DNA of 64,000 nucleotides from Doryteuthis pealeii. Lineage: Eukaryota; Mollusca; Cephalopoda; Myopsida; Loliginidae. Of the stretch, positions 32,040-44,999 are shown piece by piece (position 1 is the stretch's first letter; each line of letters begins with the position of its first letter). Made by a program: the position numbers and the translations under genes. Location: NCBI GenBank assembly GCA_023376005.1, contig CM042152.1:84063061-84127060 (forward strand). Direction: 5' to 3'. Below the pieces are notes generated by a model, which was not told the origin of the DNA, did not search any database, and saw nothing but the letters and a program-made list of their open reading frames with translations.

Positions 32040-32833
32040 TATGTATGTCAGTATGTCTGTATTTTTGTTTGTATAACGACCTTATTATGCACGTCCTTTT
32101 TAGAAAGGAAAATTTGTGGAGATCAGCAAATACTTGCCTCAAAACAACCCATATTATTAATGTTTAAAAATCCTGAAATTAATATATATCATTATATATT
32201 ATAAATAAATGTTCACATAGTATGTGGTGTGAATAATTTGCATACTGGTTTTAATAAAACCGTGTTTAATAAATAATTACTAGGTGTTATTTATTTCTAA
32301 TATTATTGTTTTATTCTCAAACGTATTAAAAACAATCCTATGTATAATTTTAAATAGAGAATCAATTAGAATAAAGTAAAAATAAAGAATTATTTGTCGT
32401 CACTGATTTCTAATACTATCATGTTGTTCTCAAACTTATTAAAAGCAAATCTATATATAACTTTATAGAGAAATCGGTTAAAGTAACATTAAGATAAGGG
32501 TTATTTCCTATAAGTCTAACATGATCAAAGGGGAACCACTCTTGACTGATAAATTATTTATTTATTTATTGATCTACTAGAAAAAAAGAAGACGGGGTTA
32601 AGGTTAGGTTTAGGGTTAGGGTTTATGGTTAGTTTAATGGGAAAATAAATAATTTATCAGTCAAGAGTGGTTCCCCTTTGATCATGTTAGAATTATAGGA
32701 AATAACCAAGATAAGTGTAATAATTTTATATTCGTTCTTATTTAGTTTCGTTAGTCTTTCTAATTTAAAATGATATTTTATTACATTAAAACTGAAATAC
32801 TTGCACCCAGCGAAGGGTGAACACTTTTGCTAG
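32040..32833 (+). mobile_element. Helitron-like element containing MITE D
   Basis: 3' end: hairpin-like GCACCCAGCGAAGGGTG, then AACACTTTTG and CTAG (32830-32833) followed by T. Internal blocks match 3407-3800. MITE D is inserted at 32499. The exact 5' end is unclear. Confidence 0.65.
32499..32707. mobile_element. MITE family D, copy 2
   Basis: 209 bp. Ends GGTTATTTCCTATAAGTCTA and the inverse. Exact 8-bp target duplication AAGATAAG at 32491-32498 and 32708-32715. The core contains GGTTTAGGGTTAGGG, a telomere-like stretch. Confidence 0.9.
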
Positions 32834-32965
32834 TTGGCTCAATGATCATAAAACACAAACTTGTCTGAACGAAAATAGTGATATATCATGTAAAATGAGT
32901 AAACAAGAAATGGCTGTACGTGTTGTGAATTTTGATTTTTCATAGAAGCAAAAACCAATGGCATT

Positions 32966-33412
32966 TTAATGATGATCTTTAATGCTATTTCCTCAAACAA
33001 TGGTGCAAGTAAGAGATCTAGTTTTTGGTATCAGTATTCATTAAACCAATACACAACTTTTACTGTTTGGGAGAATTTGATATTTTTAAAAAGTGAAAAA
33101 CCAACCTACCCTATTTTACACCCTGCAGACACAGTGGTGACTATAATATTTTAATTATTTCGTTTAAAATGACAATCTTTTCTGTTTTAGATATTGAAAT
33201 TGCTATATTTTCTAACCAATTTCTGGACCAAATTTTGTGAAAACAAAGATTTTTGGTGCATTTTAACAGATGATCTTTGATTCTATTTCCTCAAATAATC
33301 ATGCGAGTAAAAGATCTAATTTTTGGTATCAGTATTCATTATACCAGCACACAACTTTCAATGTTTGGGAGAAATTGATAATTTAAAAAAGTTATAAATC
33401 AACCTAACCTAC
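32966..33412 (-). mobile_element. Two MITE A fragments
   Basis: 32966-33115 and 33150-33412 both end in an ACCTACCCTA-like right terminus in the minus orientation and lack the other end. Confidence 0.55.
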
Positions 33413-33513
33413 TGGACATTCAATTCTTGCGTCGATTGTGCAGAGGCAGCTAGCAACAGAAGGGGGTTGATATTTACGTTCTTTAAATAGTTTATGTTTG
33501 TACGTTTTGCCTC

Positions 33514-33514
<1 letters not shown>

Positions 33515-33553
<39 letters not shown>

Positions 33554-33772
33554 TGTGTATGTGTGTGTTTGTTTGTTTGTTTGTGTTGTGTGTGTGTGTG
33601 TATTTGTGTGTGTATGTGTTTGTGTGTGTGTATTTGTGTGTGTATGTGTTGTGTGTGTGTGTTTGTTTGTTGTTTGTGGTGTGTTTGTGTGTGTGTGTTT
33701 GTGTGTTTGTGTGTGTATGTGTTTGTTTGTGTGTATTTGTGTGTTTGTGTGTGTGTGTGTGTTTATGTGTTT

Positions 33773-33804
<32 letters not shown>

Positions 33805-33906
33805 TTGTGTGTATGTTTGTGTGTGTGTGTATGTGTGTGTTTGTGTGTTTGTTGTCTGTTTGTTGTTTGTGTGTGTTTATGTGTGTTTGTGTGTGTGTGT
33901 GTGTGA
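33515..33906 (+). repeat. Long (TG)n tract
   Basis: About 390 bases of TG with interspersed TTTG/TATG. Alternating purine-pyrimidine DNA of this length can adopt Z-form. All ORFs here are repeat translations. Confidence 0.95.
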
Positions 33907-34399
33907 TATCCGTTACTAAATGCGACACTTGAATCTCCATTGAATAAAAAGGATATCTAAAAAACCAACCAACCATCTTTTTTAAAGCAACGTTGACGCA
34001 TATTTTCTCAACCTCGCGAGGTGTGTGTGTGTGCGCGGGGGGTCACCGTGCCATGTCGAACGACTGACTTTCGAGACTTTTGTTCCTATTGATTACATTT
34101 CGTATTGTAGGTTGGGCAAAGATGCTACGTTGAAGGGTGTGGTTTTCATACGTCATGTGTGAACTAATTCAATACACAGACAAGTGAAATCATTGAAAGT
34201 AAAGGCAATGGTAACGGGGGCTTGTATTTCTCTACCCCCTCCAATCCCCCTCTCTCTCTTTCTTTCTCTCTCTCTCTCCCTCTCTTTCCCACCCCTCTCT
34301 CTCTCTCGCTCTCTATCTCTCTCCCTCACACACTTTCTGTATGAGGTAAAGGATTTGCGTACATGTGCCTATATGGGATATATACCACAAGGCACAAGG

Positions 34400-34800
34400 C
34401 CCTATTAATGTGGGACTACCCACGAACCGAAGCTCATGGGAGGCAGGTGCAAAAAATGCGTTGATCCCGTCGGCATCCCCCCCCTCAAGGAGGACGCCTC
34501 GGGCACCGGGCAATATACCCAGCCCTATCCCTATACTAACATTCGCATTCACTTAAATTCATGTATTTACCAACACCTTTGCATGGTCAATTTCTTAAGA
34601 GAAATTTAACAGGTTTGAAGCCCCGTCGGCTGGGGCTTTAGAATACGCCGACTGCACCTCTGCAGAGGGGTAAGCTCCCCCCCCCCAATGGAGCCACCTG
34701 TTAACCGTGGGTGGCGATTCATGATGTTTAAGGACGGAGTTCTAGTGATTGAGTATTCCATGACATGCAACACTCCACCAAAAAACTAAATCTCTTACTT
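34400..34800 (-). mobile_element. SINE-like C fragment, SINE G scrap and repeat F fragment
   Basis: 34400-34550 has the C motifs CGAAGCTCATGGGAGG and GCGTTGATCCCGTCGGC. 34560-34618 is a 3' scrap of SINE G. 34618-34780 is the end of repeat F in minus orientation. Confidence 0.55.
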
Positions 34801-34832
34801 GCATCATTGTTGAGGAAATAGCATCAATTGTT

Positions 34833-35410
34833 TTGTTTTGTTTTACGGCATATCAACCTCGGTGGGACATTTAATGCCGACAAAGTTGTGAAATAAATTC
34901 ATTCTTAATGCATAATACAATTTTGTTTATCAACTCATGTTTTTCTATTTAACCCATAGATGGGACCCTAACAGGTACTACCACTCCGGGCCAGAGTGGA
35001 CCAGGGAGCAATGGTGATGAAGGGGTGCTCCACATTCCCCAAACCTCCAGAACTGGAACCTCACCGTTAGATAGAGTTTAACGTCATTCCCAGGACATGT
35101 AGACACTCAGTCACCGCCTTCTAGTACCCATATGATAAAAAGGATTTGGGGCTTGCCATAAGGGCAATAGGGTTGGGAAAATCATATAGGTGCTAGGGCT
35201 TGATGTGACCAGCCGATTGATCAGAGGGGGCCGTCTAGCCCAAGATAGGGCCAAAATTGAGTATTGCAACCACCTGCTGCTCAACCACCTGGGCTCTATC
35301 CTTAAGCATCACGGGTCGCCACCCATGGGCCAACAGGTGGCCCCATTGGGGGAGTTTTACCCCTCTGTAGAGGTGCAGTCGGTGCATTCTAACGCTCCAG
35401 CCAACAGGGC
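34833..35410 (+). mobile_element. Dispersed repeat F, copy 2
   Basis: Same order of blocks as 16717-17309, from TTTTGTTTTACGGCATATCA to TCCAGCCAACAGGGC. The 122-codon frame at 35190-35558 is a translation of this repeat. Confidence 0.7.
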
Positions 35411-35534
35411 GGGAAATAGCATCAAAGATCATCTTAGTCTAGACGGGCGATCGGAGAGGCCCGCTATGATCAATAGGCAAAAAGCAGCATATGGAGATGT
35501 AGGTTGTGATGGGGGTGGGGGGTGGGGGTTATAT

Positions 35535-36115
35535 TTTCAATTTGAATTCTGGTTATGATATTTTATTCATTTCGTTTAAAGAGGAAATCTTTTCTTTTTT
35601 AGATTTTGAAATTGCTGAATTTTCTTTACCTATGTTGCAAAAACGAGGATTTTTTGGTGCATTTTAGTAGACGATCTTTGATGCTATTTCCTCAAACAAT
35701 CGTGCAAGTAAGAGATCTAGTTTTTTGTATCAGTATTTATTATACCAACATACAACTTTCGCTATTTGAGAGAATTTGATATTTTAACAAAGTTAGAATA
35801 TTTTTCTTTAAAACTTTTCCTTCGTTTGAGGAAATAGATTTCAATCTTTTAAAATGTTATCACTGTTACAGCTTAATTATTTGGTAAAAAGCAGAATATC
35901 AGAGGTGTTGGTGGTGATCGGGGTATATTTTCAATTTGAATTCTAGTTATACTATTTCTAACCAATTTCTTGACTAAATATTGCAAAAACGAGGATTTTT
36001 GGTGCATTTTAGTAGATGATCTTTGATGCTATTTCTTCAAACAATGGTACAACTAAGAGATCTAGTTTTTGTATCAGTGTTCATTATACCAACAAGTTAA
36101 AAATCGACCTACCCT
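35535..36115 (-). mobile_element. Two MITE A copies, partial
   Basis: 35535-35800 and 35805-36115 carry the MITE A interior in minus orientation (CTCAAACAATGGT-type segments). The second ends AAATCGACCTACCCTA. Confidence 0.6.
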
Positions 36116-36124
36116 ATTTTACTG

Positions 36125-36345
36125 TGATCAATTGCGTCTTCATCTTTCGCACAAGAAATGTTTTTGGTTAATTCCGCAGCATCATGGTCCAGTTGGTACC
36201 CAAAAAGTATAAGTTCCCGATTCAGACTACGTTGGATGTTCACCTGTGTCGCTTTAGAATCACACACGGAGAAGCAATACACAGTGTGTCAGCGCACCAA
36301 CTACCACTATACTACCAACCACGGTTAGAATTGCTTTGGATATAG
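36125..36345 (-). mobile_element. tRNA-like repeat M, copy 1
   Basis: Minus strand has GGTAGTATAGTGGTAGTTGG (A-box-like) and a downstream stretch shared with 37690-37800. This may be a further SINE family. SINE N follows at 36365-36462. Confidence 0.5.
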
Positions 36346-36559
36346 TTATCTAGTAAGCTTAGCTTAGATGTGGCATAAGGCCAGAAGTATGGAGCACCCA
36401 GTGAGAATCGAACTCACTAACAATGGTCTGCAAATATAGCTTGCTAACCATTACACCACGTGGCAAACTAGCACGTACAAAAATATTGCAACATTTTGCC
36501 TCAATCTTGTATTTCTTATTTCATCTTATTTTTGTATATTCACATTTCGAGTATATAAT

Positions 36560-36569
<10 letters not shown>

Positions 36570-36607
<38 letters not shown>

Positions 36608-36696
36608 AGAGAGATAGATAGATAGATATAGAGAGGGAGAGATAGAGAATGAGGGAGGGTATTTTTGGTTGAATTTTTGCATAAATATTCCATTGG

Positions 36697-36762
<66 letters not shown>

Positions 36763-37000
36763 GGGGGGTATTTTTGGTTGAAATTTTGCATAAATATTCC
36801 ATTGGCCAGAGAGACAGAGAGACAGACAGAGAGAGAGAGAGACAGAGACAGAGATAGAGACAGAGACAGAGAGACAGAGTGATAGAGAATGGGGAGGGTA
36901 TTTTTGGTTGAAATTTTGCATAAATATTCCATTGGCCAGAGAGAGAGAGACAGACAGAGACAGAGACAGAGACAGACAGACAGACAGACAGAGTAGAGAT
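36570..37000 (-). repeat. (GA)n-linked satellite, block 1
   Basis: (GA)n runs alternate with a 45-50 base spacer containing GTATTTTTGGTTGAA, TTTTTGCATAAATATTCCAT and TGGCCAGA. At least three units. The long minus-strand ORFs are repeat translations. Confidence 0.9.
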
Positions 37001-37600
37001 GGGATGAGGTTTCTTACTTGTTACTCGTTGCTTACTGGTTTCTGCTAACACGTCGCCATCTTCTTTTGTTGGGCTTATTTCTCTTTGAGGATTTCTGTTA
37101 AGGGTTGGTTCTTCTTTATTTCTTCGGTTGGTCATTTCTTGTTTAAATAAATTAATCAACAAAACTTGTTGCTTTTCTGTACTTTTATTAACAACAACCC
37201 CAGCCCAGGACTCCGCAGCTGATCGACAAGGGACATCTCAGGAGCTGATAACAGGTCTGCTCCCGACGAAAATCTGGTCGCATTTGCCTAAAACTTCTCA
37301 CGCGCTAATCGCGCTCTACCGGAAGGTCAATTCGGAAAGTCACCAGTTGCCAATCATCGGTCATGGTAACTTCCCACTAAACCCCCGTTCTTCTGACTCC
37401 AACGAACTTTATTCAAATATTCTTACTACAGGTACATACATAATTCATAAGCTGTCTATGAATCATGTAACATTATTTGCTTGCGTATGTATTTTCTGCA
37501 GATAACGACTATCTGCAGAAAATACATACGCAAGCAAATAATGTTACACGATTCATAGCCAGCTCATGAATCATGTATGTACCTGTAGTGAGAATATTCA
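37000..37600 (+). repeat. Dispersed repeat R copy 2 and a palindrome
   Basis: 37000-37460 matches 9300-9760. From 37415 to 37595 the sequence folds back around GATAACGACTATC with arms including TGCAGAAAATACATACGCAA. (GA)n follows at 37598-37680, and tRNA-like repeat M copy 2 at 37690-37800. Confidence 0.65.
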
Positions 37601-37601
37601 G

Positions 37602-37684
<83 letters not shown>

Positions 37685-38159
37685 AAGAGATTTAAACTAC
37701 GTTGGACGTTCAGCTGTACGTCTTTAAAATCAAACACGGTGAAGCAATATACACAACGTGTCAGCGCACCAACTAACACGATACTATCAACCAAAAGCGG
37801 ACATCTATCACGATTTTAATTGCTTTAGATATGCGCACCGCAAACTAGCACGTACAAAAATATCGCAAAATTTTGCCTCACTCTGGTATTTATTTATTTA
37901 TTTTTATTTCTTATTTACTTGCGTACGTATCTTGTGCAGATGGTCGTGTAGACAGAAGGAAAGGTAAAAGGGAGGTGAAGGAAAGAAAGAAGAAAAAAAG
38001 GAAGAGAAGGAAGAGAATATAAATGGGAACAAAATGGCCGACGTCGTCTGCAATGCGCAAAGTTCTGTTACGTCAGTCAGAAAAGAAAAAGCAACCATTG
38101 ATCAGCATCTAATGCTCATTACTTTAGTTCAGAAAATCCGGTTCATAAAATCCGACTGA

Positions 38160-38181
38160 ATAAATATTTCATTGGCCAGAC

Positions 38182-38235
<54 letters not shown>

Positions 38236-38281
38236 TATTTGTGGTTGAATTTTTGCATAAATATTCCATTGGCCAGACAAG

Positions 38282-38375
<94 letters not shown>

Positions 38376-38477
38376 TATTTTTGTTGAATTTTTGCATAAA
38401 CATTCAATTGTCCAGAGAGAGAGAGACAGACAGACAGACAGAGACAGACAGGGAGACAGAGAGAGAAACAGACAGAC

Positions 38478-38514
<37 letters not shown>

Positions 38515-38599
38515 GAGACAGAGAGAGAGAGAAGGTGTATTTTTGGTTGAATTTTTGCATAAATATTCCATTGGCCAGACAGGAGACTGAGAGAGATAG

Positions 38600-38676
<77 letters not shown>

Positions 38677-38778
38677 TATTTTTGTTGAATTTTTGCATAA
38701 ACATTCAATTGTCCAGAGAGAGAGAGACAGACAGACAGACAGAGACAGACAGGGAGACAGAGAGAGAAACAGACAGAC

Positions 38779-38815
<37 letters not shown>

Positions 38816-38906
38816 GAGACAGAGAGAGAGAGAAGGTGTATTTTTGGTTGAATTTTTGCATAAATATTCCATTGGCCAGACAGGAGACTGAGAGAGATAG
38901 ATAGAG

Positions 38907-38975
<69 letters not shown>

Positions 38976-38995
38976 CAGGCTATTTTTGGTTGAAT
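38160..38995 (-). repeat. (GA)n-linked satellite, block 2, with higher-order duplication
   Basis: Same spacer as block 1. Two nearly identical segments of about 307 bases (about 38369-38670 and 38673-38975) repeat the whole succession of GA/CAGA runs and spacers, showing recent higher-order duplication. From 37820 to 38150 nothing was recognised. Confidence 0.9.
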
Positions 38996-39089
38996 TTTTG
39001 CGGCATGTCAACCACTGAGTTATTCTATGCCAAAGACGTTTTGGTTTTATTCTAAATTTAATTACGTTAAAGTTATGTAATATGTTATA

Positions 39090-39240
39090 CTAGCAGGACC
39101 TGTGGATATACCACAGTATGAAAATGTGATTATTATAACGTTTGATATGTTTACTTTAGAACTATTGTGAAATATTTCAATATGTAAAAAAATGTAATAA
39201 TCTTGGGTATTCAATTTTTTAAAAACTAATTTTTTTACAA
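39090..39240 (-). mobile_element. Helitron 3' end
   Basis: Minus strand: hairpin CTGTGGTATATCCACAG, then GTCCTG, CTAG (39093-39090) and T. The same interior occurs at 11311-11420. 5' part not identified. Confidence 0.55.
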
Positions 39241-39279
39241 ATAATTTTAAAACTATTTAAAACTCATTTTAAATCTATT

Positions 39280-39748
39280 CAGCAGGACTGGATCCGTAAC
39301 AATTACTGCCACTCCGGGTCAGAGTTGACCAGGGAATAATGAACCTAGAGCTTCAGAATTGGAACCCCACCACTAGAGGCAGTTCAGCGTCATACTCAGG
39401 GCACCGAGACCCTCAATCCCTGCCTTCTGGCACATATATGATAAAAAGAATTGGGGGGGGGTTGCCATAAGTGTATTATGACCGGGACAATCATGTAGGT
39501 GCTAGGGCTTGATGTGACCAGCCGATTAATCGGGGGGGGGGGCTCTCTAAATGTCCGTCTAGCCAAAGTAATGACCGAAGCGGAGTGATGTAAATCATAG
39601 ACATCTCAGCCACCAGGATTCCGTCCCTAAGCATCACGGGTCACCACTCAATGCAAACAGGCTGTTCTATTGGACCGAGGTGTAGTTGATGTATTTTACA
39701 ACTCAAGCAGAGAGAGAGAGAAAGAGAGAGAGGGAGAGAGGGAGAGAG

Positions 39749-39779
<31 letters not shown>

Positions 39780-39790
39780 GGGAGAGAGAG

Positions 39791-39854
<64 letters not shown>

Positions 39855-39865
39855 GGGAGAGAGAG

Positions 39866-39896
<31 letters not shown>

Positions 39897-40060
39897 GGAG
39901 ATGAGTTCTTTCTATGTGAATAGGTCGGCTCCAGCTGAAATTATTTTTTTCTGTTTATTTCTGCATTTTCATTGGTTAAAAATGTATCTAAGATAGGGTG
40001 TTTTTTGTTTTGTTTTGTTTTACGGCATATCAATCTCAGTGGGTCATTTAATGCCGATAG
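39280..40060 (+). mobile_element. Dispersed repeat F copy 3, (GA)n and a repeat F head
   Basis: 39280-39705 is repeat F. 39706-39902 is (GA)n with GGGAGA interruptions. 40006-40060 is the first 55 bases of repeat F. Confidence 0.6.
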
Positions 40061-40217
40061 ATAGGGGTAGGGGAGAATGTAAGTGTTTACTTTTGAGACT
40101 TGAGGTGTCGCGTTTTTTAACGATTTTCTTTTACAGTTAAAACTTTCGCATATCATGAGTTCGTGTTGGTTGGTCCAAAAATATTCATTCATATATTTAA
40201 ATTTGGAGCCGTGTTTT

Positions 40218-40255
<38 letters not shown>

Positions 40256-40619
40256 ACACACACACACACACACACAAGAACTTCGTTTCTTATTATCGGG
40301 ATTAGCGCCGTGAAGCACCAATTCCAACATGGGGATATCTTCTAACTCCAGAGTACGGGTAAATTCACTTTTGTAATATACTGGGGAAAATATATCCTAA
40401 GTTCCGATATATAAGTGAATAAACCTTTTCAAGTACAAAGGGAAGATAATTTCAAGGGGGCGGGAAATACGCAATTTCAAATTCGGATACTGAATGAAAG
40501 AAAAACACGATAACAAATACTAAGTTTCAACAATTTTAATAACAATAAAATAAAGGCTGGAAGAAAGATATGTAAATGTCAATTTGATAGAGGGTGGCGT
40601 CTAGTAACTAATAGAGTTC

Positions 40620-40672
<53 letters not shown>
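40218..40672. repeat. (CA)n at 40218-40276 and (GA)n at 40623-40670
   Basis: Simple repeats. The interval between them and 40680-41430 has no recognised gene. The ORF at 41010-41267 (minus) has no family resemblance or splice context. Confidence 0.9.
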
Positions 40673-40673
<1 letters not shown>

Positions 40674-41435
40674 TAGTGGTTTGCAAAAAACGATGTTTTG
40701 CGGGGACTTAACTGTGATCCCGGTAACAAGTGTTCACTTGTCGTAATTTCGTAGTTCTTTGATAGATGAATTTTGTAGTTCTTTAGTTGTTGAAGTTTTG
40801 ACTTGTCTTGAATTGTAGAATGTCCTGGAGTTCTTAAGGTGTCTGTAGAGTTGAATGTCGTGGAGTTCTTAAGTTGAAGATTTCGTAGTGTTCTTTGACA
40901 ATAAGGTAGCTATGCTACAAATTCCTTATTGTAGAAGTATTAATTTAAGTTCTTGAATTTCGAGTGAGTGCCGGCTTATTTTATTTCCAGTCTTTGGGAG
41001 AGATAGACTCTAATTCCCCAAAGACTTGTTGAATTTCTCAACCTGTGTGGTAGCAAATGCTACAAAGATCCACACAGAACGCTGACTACTTCGACACTGA
41101 CGAATCCATAGTAAAATCCTCCCTTGCCCTAATCGTGACGTCACATGTCTCTCGGTAAGCTTGGCCCTCTTTTTTCCCCCAGGCGTACGTGAGGAAGGTA
41201 ACAAGTGTAGTAGTGGTTGTTCACTTGGGGTCAAATTCTGGGACAAAGGCAGCAACTGTGACGTCACGGACTTCTTGGAAGATTCTTTTTATTTTGTTTT
41301 TATTTTCTATTTTCAACATAAATTTTGATATTATCAAGGAAATCAATTGATTTAATAATAATGTTATATAGCCGTCTTTTTACTTGGTATATATCGAATA
41401 ATGAGCTTATACCCTTGATTGCACACTTTGGCACT

Positions 41436-42135
41436 GGTAATCCTTAACTTGTTCCTCGTAAATTCCTACCATAAAATAAAATGAATCTTCATTTATAAAA
41501 ATTAAGGTGGTAAAAGGTAAATTGCTATCAGCCTTCATGGGTCAAAAGATAGCAATCTCTCTTGAGAAGCGGGGAATGGATGAAGTCCGTCGTGGGTTTT
41601 TCTATCCGTATTCCAAGTTCGTAGGGAGAGATAGAGCAAAGCCCTTACCTGTATGATGTATGGTGGGCCAAAGCCAGCAGTTGCCCTCAGTAGGGGATGC
41701 GGGTGTGGAAGAGGTGTTAACCCCTTGAGCCAGCCAGAAGGGTTACAACTAAAAGAGGATGAATTACTAATGACATGGCTTTTTATAAGGATCGCCACGT
41801 GATCATGACGATAGATTGGCTGCTGCTGCTGCTGTGTCGGTGACAGTCCCCTAGGGGCATAAGTCCCGGTGTAGACCGAAGATAATAATATAAAATTTTA
41901 ATACATTTTATGTCCATGTTTTTGCAATAAATGTTTTATTTTTCTTGCACCCGTTATTTTACAATACTGAACATATTTTCTTTATTTAAAAACACTTATT
42001 GCAAACATATATATTTTCTTTATTTAAAAACATTTATTGCAAACATATTTAAAACATTTGTAAAAACACGGACATAAAATGAGGCTTCAGTTTATTTTAT
42101 AGTAGGAATTTACGAGGAACAAGTTAAGGATTACC
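41436..42135. mobile_element. hAT-type MITE, 700 bp
   Basis: Ends GGTAATCCTTAACTTGTTCC and the inverse, extending about 45 bases, with an exact 8-bp target duplication TTGGCACT at 41428-41435 and 42136-42143. The interior has no transposase. Partial relatives at 1179-1283 and 1570-1640. The 87-codon minus ORF at 41535-41798 is within it and unrecognised. Confidence 0.88.
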
Positions 42136-42270
42136 TTGGCACTTACTTAGGCTAGGCGAGCGGTCGGAGAGGTCTCCTCCAATAAAACCATAAAAACAAA
42201 CAAAACAAAACAAAACAAACAAACAAATAAAAAACCAAAAAAACAAAACAAAAGCAAAACAAAACAAAAC

Positions 42271-42778
42271 AAAGTTAGGTAATTTATGAGGAAGTGCGTC
42301 CCGATCTCCTGCCTCAAAAATTGCTACCCGGTGACTATTAAAATAACAACCCAGCTCAGTCTATTCAAAACTATCCATCTTCATATCTATCTATCTATGT
42401 CAATTTGTTCATATTTATCTACATGACTTTAAATACTAAGATCTTTTTTATTTGTTTGTTTAATGTCTTGTTTTTAGTTTAAATAAACAAGAATTACGAC
42501 AAAAAAAGATGCGACCCCACCCAAATACATTTACTTGTCCAAAATATCTATCTATCTCCATTTGTTCATATCTATCTATATTATTTTGTTTGTTTATCTA
42601 TCTATCTATCTATCTATCTATCTCAGTCTATTCCAAACTATATATCCATCTTCATATCTACACAAGAATTACGATAAATAAACAAGAATTACGACGAGCT
42701 GGGGTCGTTATTTTGATAGTCACCGGGTAGCAATTTTTGAGGCAGGAGACCGAGACGCACTTCCTCATAAATTACCCA
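42271..42778. mobile_element. Foldback element with (TCTA)n interior
   Basis: Arms begin GGTAATTTATGAGGAAGTGC and include CAAAAATTGCTACCCGGTGA, with the inverse at the right end (arms about 85 bp). The interior is TCTA repeats and AAGAATTACGA motifs. An A/C-rich (CAAAA)n stretch precedes it (42190-42270). Confidence 0.75.
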
Positions 42779-42789
42779 TATTGAGATAT

Positions 42790-43417
42790 ATACGTTATAT
42801 TAGGGACTGGCAAAAAATCAGCTTCTACGAGTTTTAAAAGCGAATTAAAAATAATTAAATCTATTATTTAAGGTCAAACATTGTCTAAATCGATAAGTAG
42901 TAACATAATGACCATCATTAAAAAAAGAAAAATATCATTACATATGCAATTTATTTTTAATACATTTAAAGGGATTTGTTTTGGTCAATTTCGACACGAT
43001 CCGCCATTCTGTCTCTTTTTCAATGGTTTTAAGCGCTTGTTTACAATTTTACTGTAACATTCGCGATTGCAAAAAAATTACCAAAAATCAGGTAATTATC
43101 CGATTTTAATGAAATTTTCAGTATTGATTTAACAATTAATGAATTTTATAATGCATTAGTTATTTTATTTCAAAACTTTAATTTAGTATTTTTGCTATGA
43201 AAAATTAATATATAAAATTCATTTAAAATGTGAAAAATCTGATGTTTAGTTTAAAATGTTATATTTTTAGATTCTAGAAATAAATATCTATTTAATGCAA
43301 ACCTTATTTCATTGCATCAAAGTATACTTTTTGAAGAAAAACTCGATTGAAAATGTACCACCCCCTTTTTAAGCAGAAAAATTATCGATGTATAATGCGA
43401 TTTATAGTTAGAATTCT

Positions 43418-43440
<23 letters not shown>
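42790..43440 (+). mobile_element. Family K element
   Basis: Blocks shared with 51430-52010 and 22375-22500: AATTAAATC, TATTTAAGGTCAAA, AATTATCCGATTTTAAT. (TA)n follows at 43423-43450. Confidence 0.5.
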
Positions 43441-43449
<9 letters not shown>

Positions 43450-43453
<4 letters not shown>

Positions 43454-44550
43454 CAAAAGTACCCGGTCCATCGCCGACAATTTGTATCCTAGAATGTTTG
43501 TTCCATTTGTTAGGAATGTTTTTCCATTAAGATATTATTTTTAAAAATGCATTTCTAAACTTTATTAAAAATTTGACGATAAACAAAGCTAAGAATTGGT
43601 GTATTATAATATTCGTTTATTTTAAGAATAGTCTCTTTTTGTTGTTTATATTTTTGTTGAAATAATTTTATTTTTAAGCGACCTTGTCTATTGATTTCCA
43701 TGGTTGAAATGTATTTGTTTAATTCCATTTTTTACCGTATTAAAATGTAACAATAAAATGCTAAGAATTAAACTCTTACAATTGTCCGTATTACAATTTC
43801 TTTTTTTCTTTTATTTTGGTTTATAATAGTGTTTTGTTTTATTTTTGTTTTTTCTAAAACTCTTTTATACATACGACAAATTGGGGAAGTTTATCAGTTT
43901 AATTTATTTCCTTTTTCGACCCCTAAAAGTAACAAAGAAACTAACAACTAAACATTACCTTATTTGTAGGTGGAATATAAAGGTTTGATTAAAAATGGAT
44001 ATATTCTATTAAAAAATGAAAGAATTAATAATAATAATAAAAAGTTGAGTCATTATTAATCGTTAAATGTTTTCCTTTATTATTGTTATTTAATTCGCTG
44101 TAAAAAAAAAAATTAATTCAATCGATAAAACCACATACAAATTACATATTTAGAAAGATTATTTTCTTTTATTTCTAACCAAATAAATATTTCTAAGATT
44201 GGACCGGGAATACGTGAAAAATTCCGTGCTGAAATGATTAGGGCACGAATTTGTCTATTTCAAATCATCACCAGGCGGCGCTGTGCGGCCATTTAGTATC
44301 ATTGCTGAAATAGGAAGCAGCCAGCGATTTGATATATTAGCAGCAGCAGCCATGCTACGATCATCACAAATCGTTTGATTTTTGTTTAATTATTTAATTA
44401 TATCCCTTAATCAGTAGAAATCAATAACCAAATTTGGTGTGTTTCTTAGTTATAGGGCTATTAAGGTATATGCAAGATTTCGAATCTGAGTGACATCCCT
44501 TTTCTGAGTTATACGTCGACACGTACATACCAAATTTCCTGTTATATATA
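43450..44550 (-). mobile_element. Helitron-like 3' end (CTAA) and AT-rich body
   Basis: Minus strand: GGCGATGGACCGGGTACTTTTG then CTAA at 43453-43450. The body to about 44550 is AT-rich without ORFs. The extent is uncertain. Confidence 0.4.
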
Positions 44551-44552
44551 TA

Positions 44553-44975
44553 CTAGCTAAAGTAGCCGGTCCATAACCGGACTAAAAAAAAAATAGGCAC
44601 ACCAGAGAGTGTTTTCAGATATATTTACATCCAAGGGTAAATAGTTATGGAAATTTTCGTGAAAATCGGACCATTAGTTGATTTTTCATATTATCTTTTA
44701 AAAATCCTCTTGTCGTAACTTGTTTTTGGCCATGTTAAATTTCAGTTGATTTAACGGTGCAAAAATGAGAACATTCTTTTTCAATCATAATTTTCATTAT
44801 TTCCATAAGCTGAAATTTTTTTTAAAATCATCATGAGTTTGTTTAATGTTTCTTATTTCGAATGGAAATTTCTTTTTCAAGATGATATTAATTTTTATGC
44901 AAGTTTCATTGTATTAAATATAGGGGGGGGGGTAAATTTCACAGGGAAAATTGGTGGTACCTAATATTTGTCGAA
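44553..44975 (-). mobile_element. Helitron-like family L, copy 1
   Basis: Minus strand 3' end: hairpin CCGGTTATGGACCGG, then CTACTTTAG, CTAG (44556-44553), T. The interior matches 57060-57498 and 58014-58060, which provides the empty site for the insertion at 57499. Confidence 0.6.
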
Positions 44976-44999
44976 AGAGCATTTATCTTAAAAGTTTTT

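Noticed and set aside
33404..33976. 190-codon and overlapping ORFs
   Set aside because: They translate the (TG)n tract in all frames; no codon structure or splice context.
36521..39011. 213- and 280-codon minus-strand ORFs
   Set aside because: Satellite of (GA)n and a constant spacer. The recurring peptide comes from the spacer repeat, not from a protein repeat under selection.
40700..41430. Gene around the 85-codon minus ORF at 41010-41267
   Set aside because: No splice partners, no recognisable domain, and composition like the neighbouring non-coding sequence; left unannotated.
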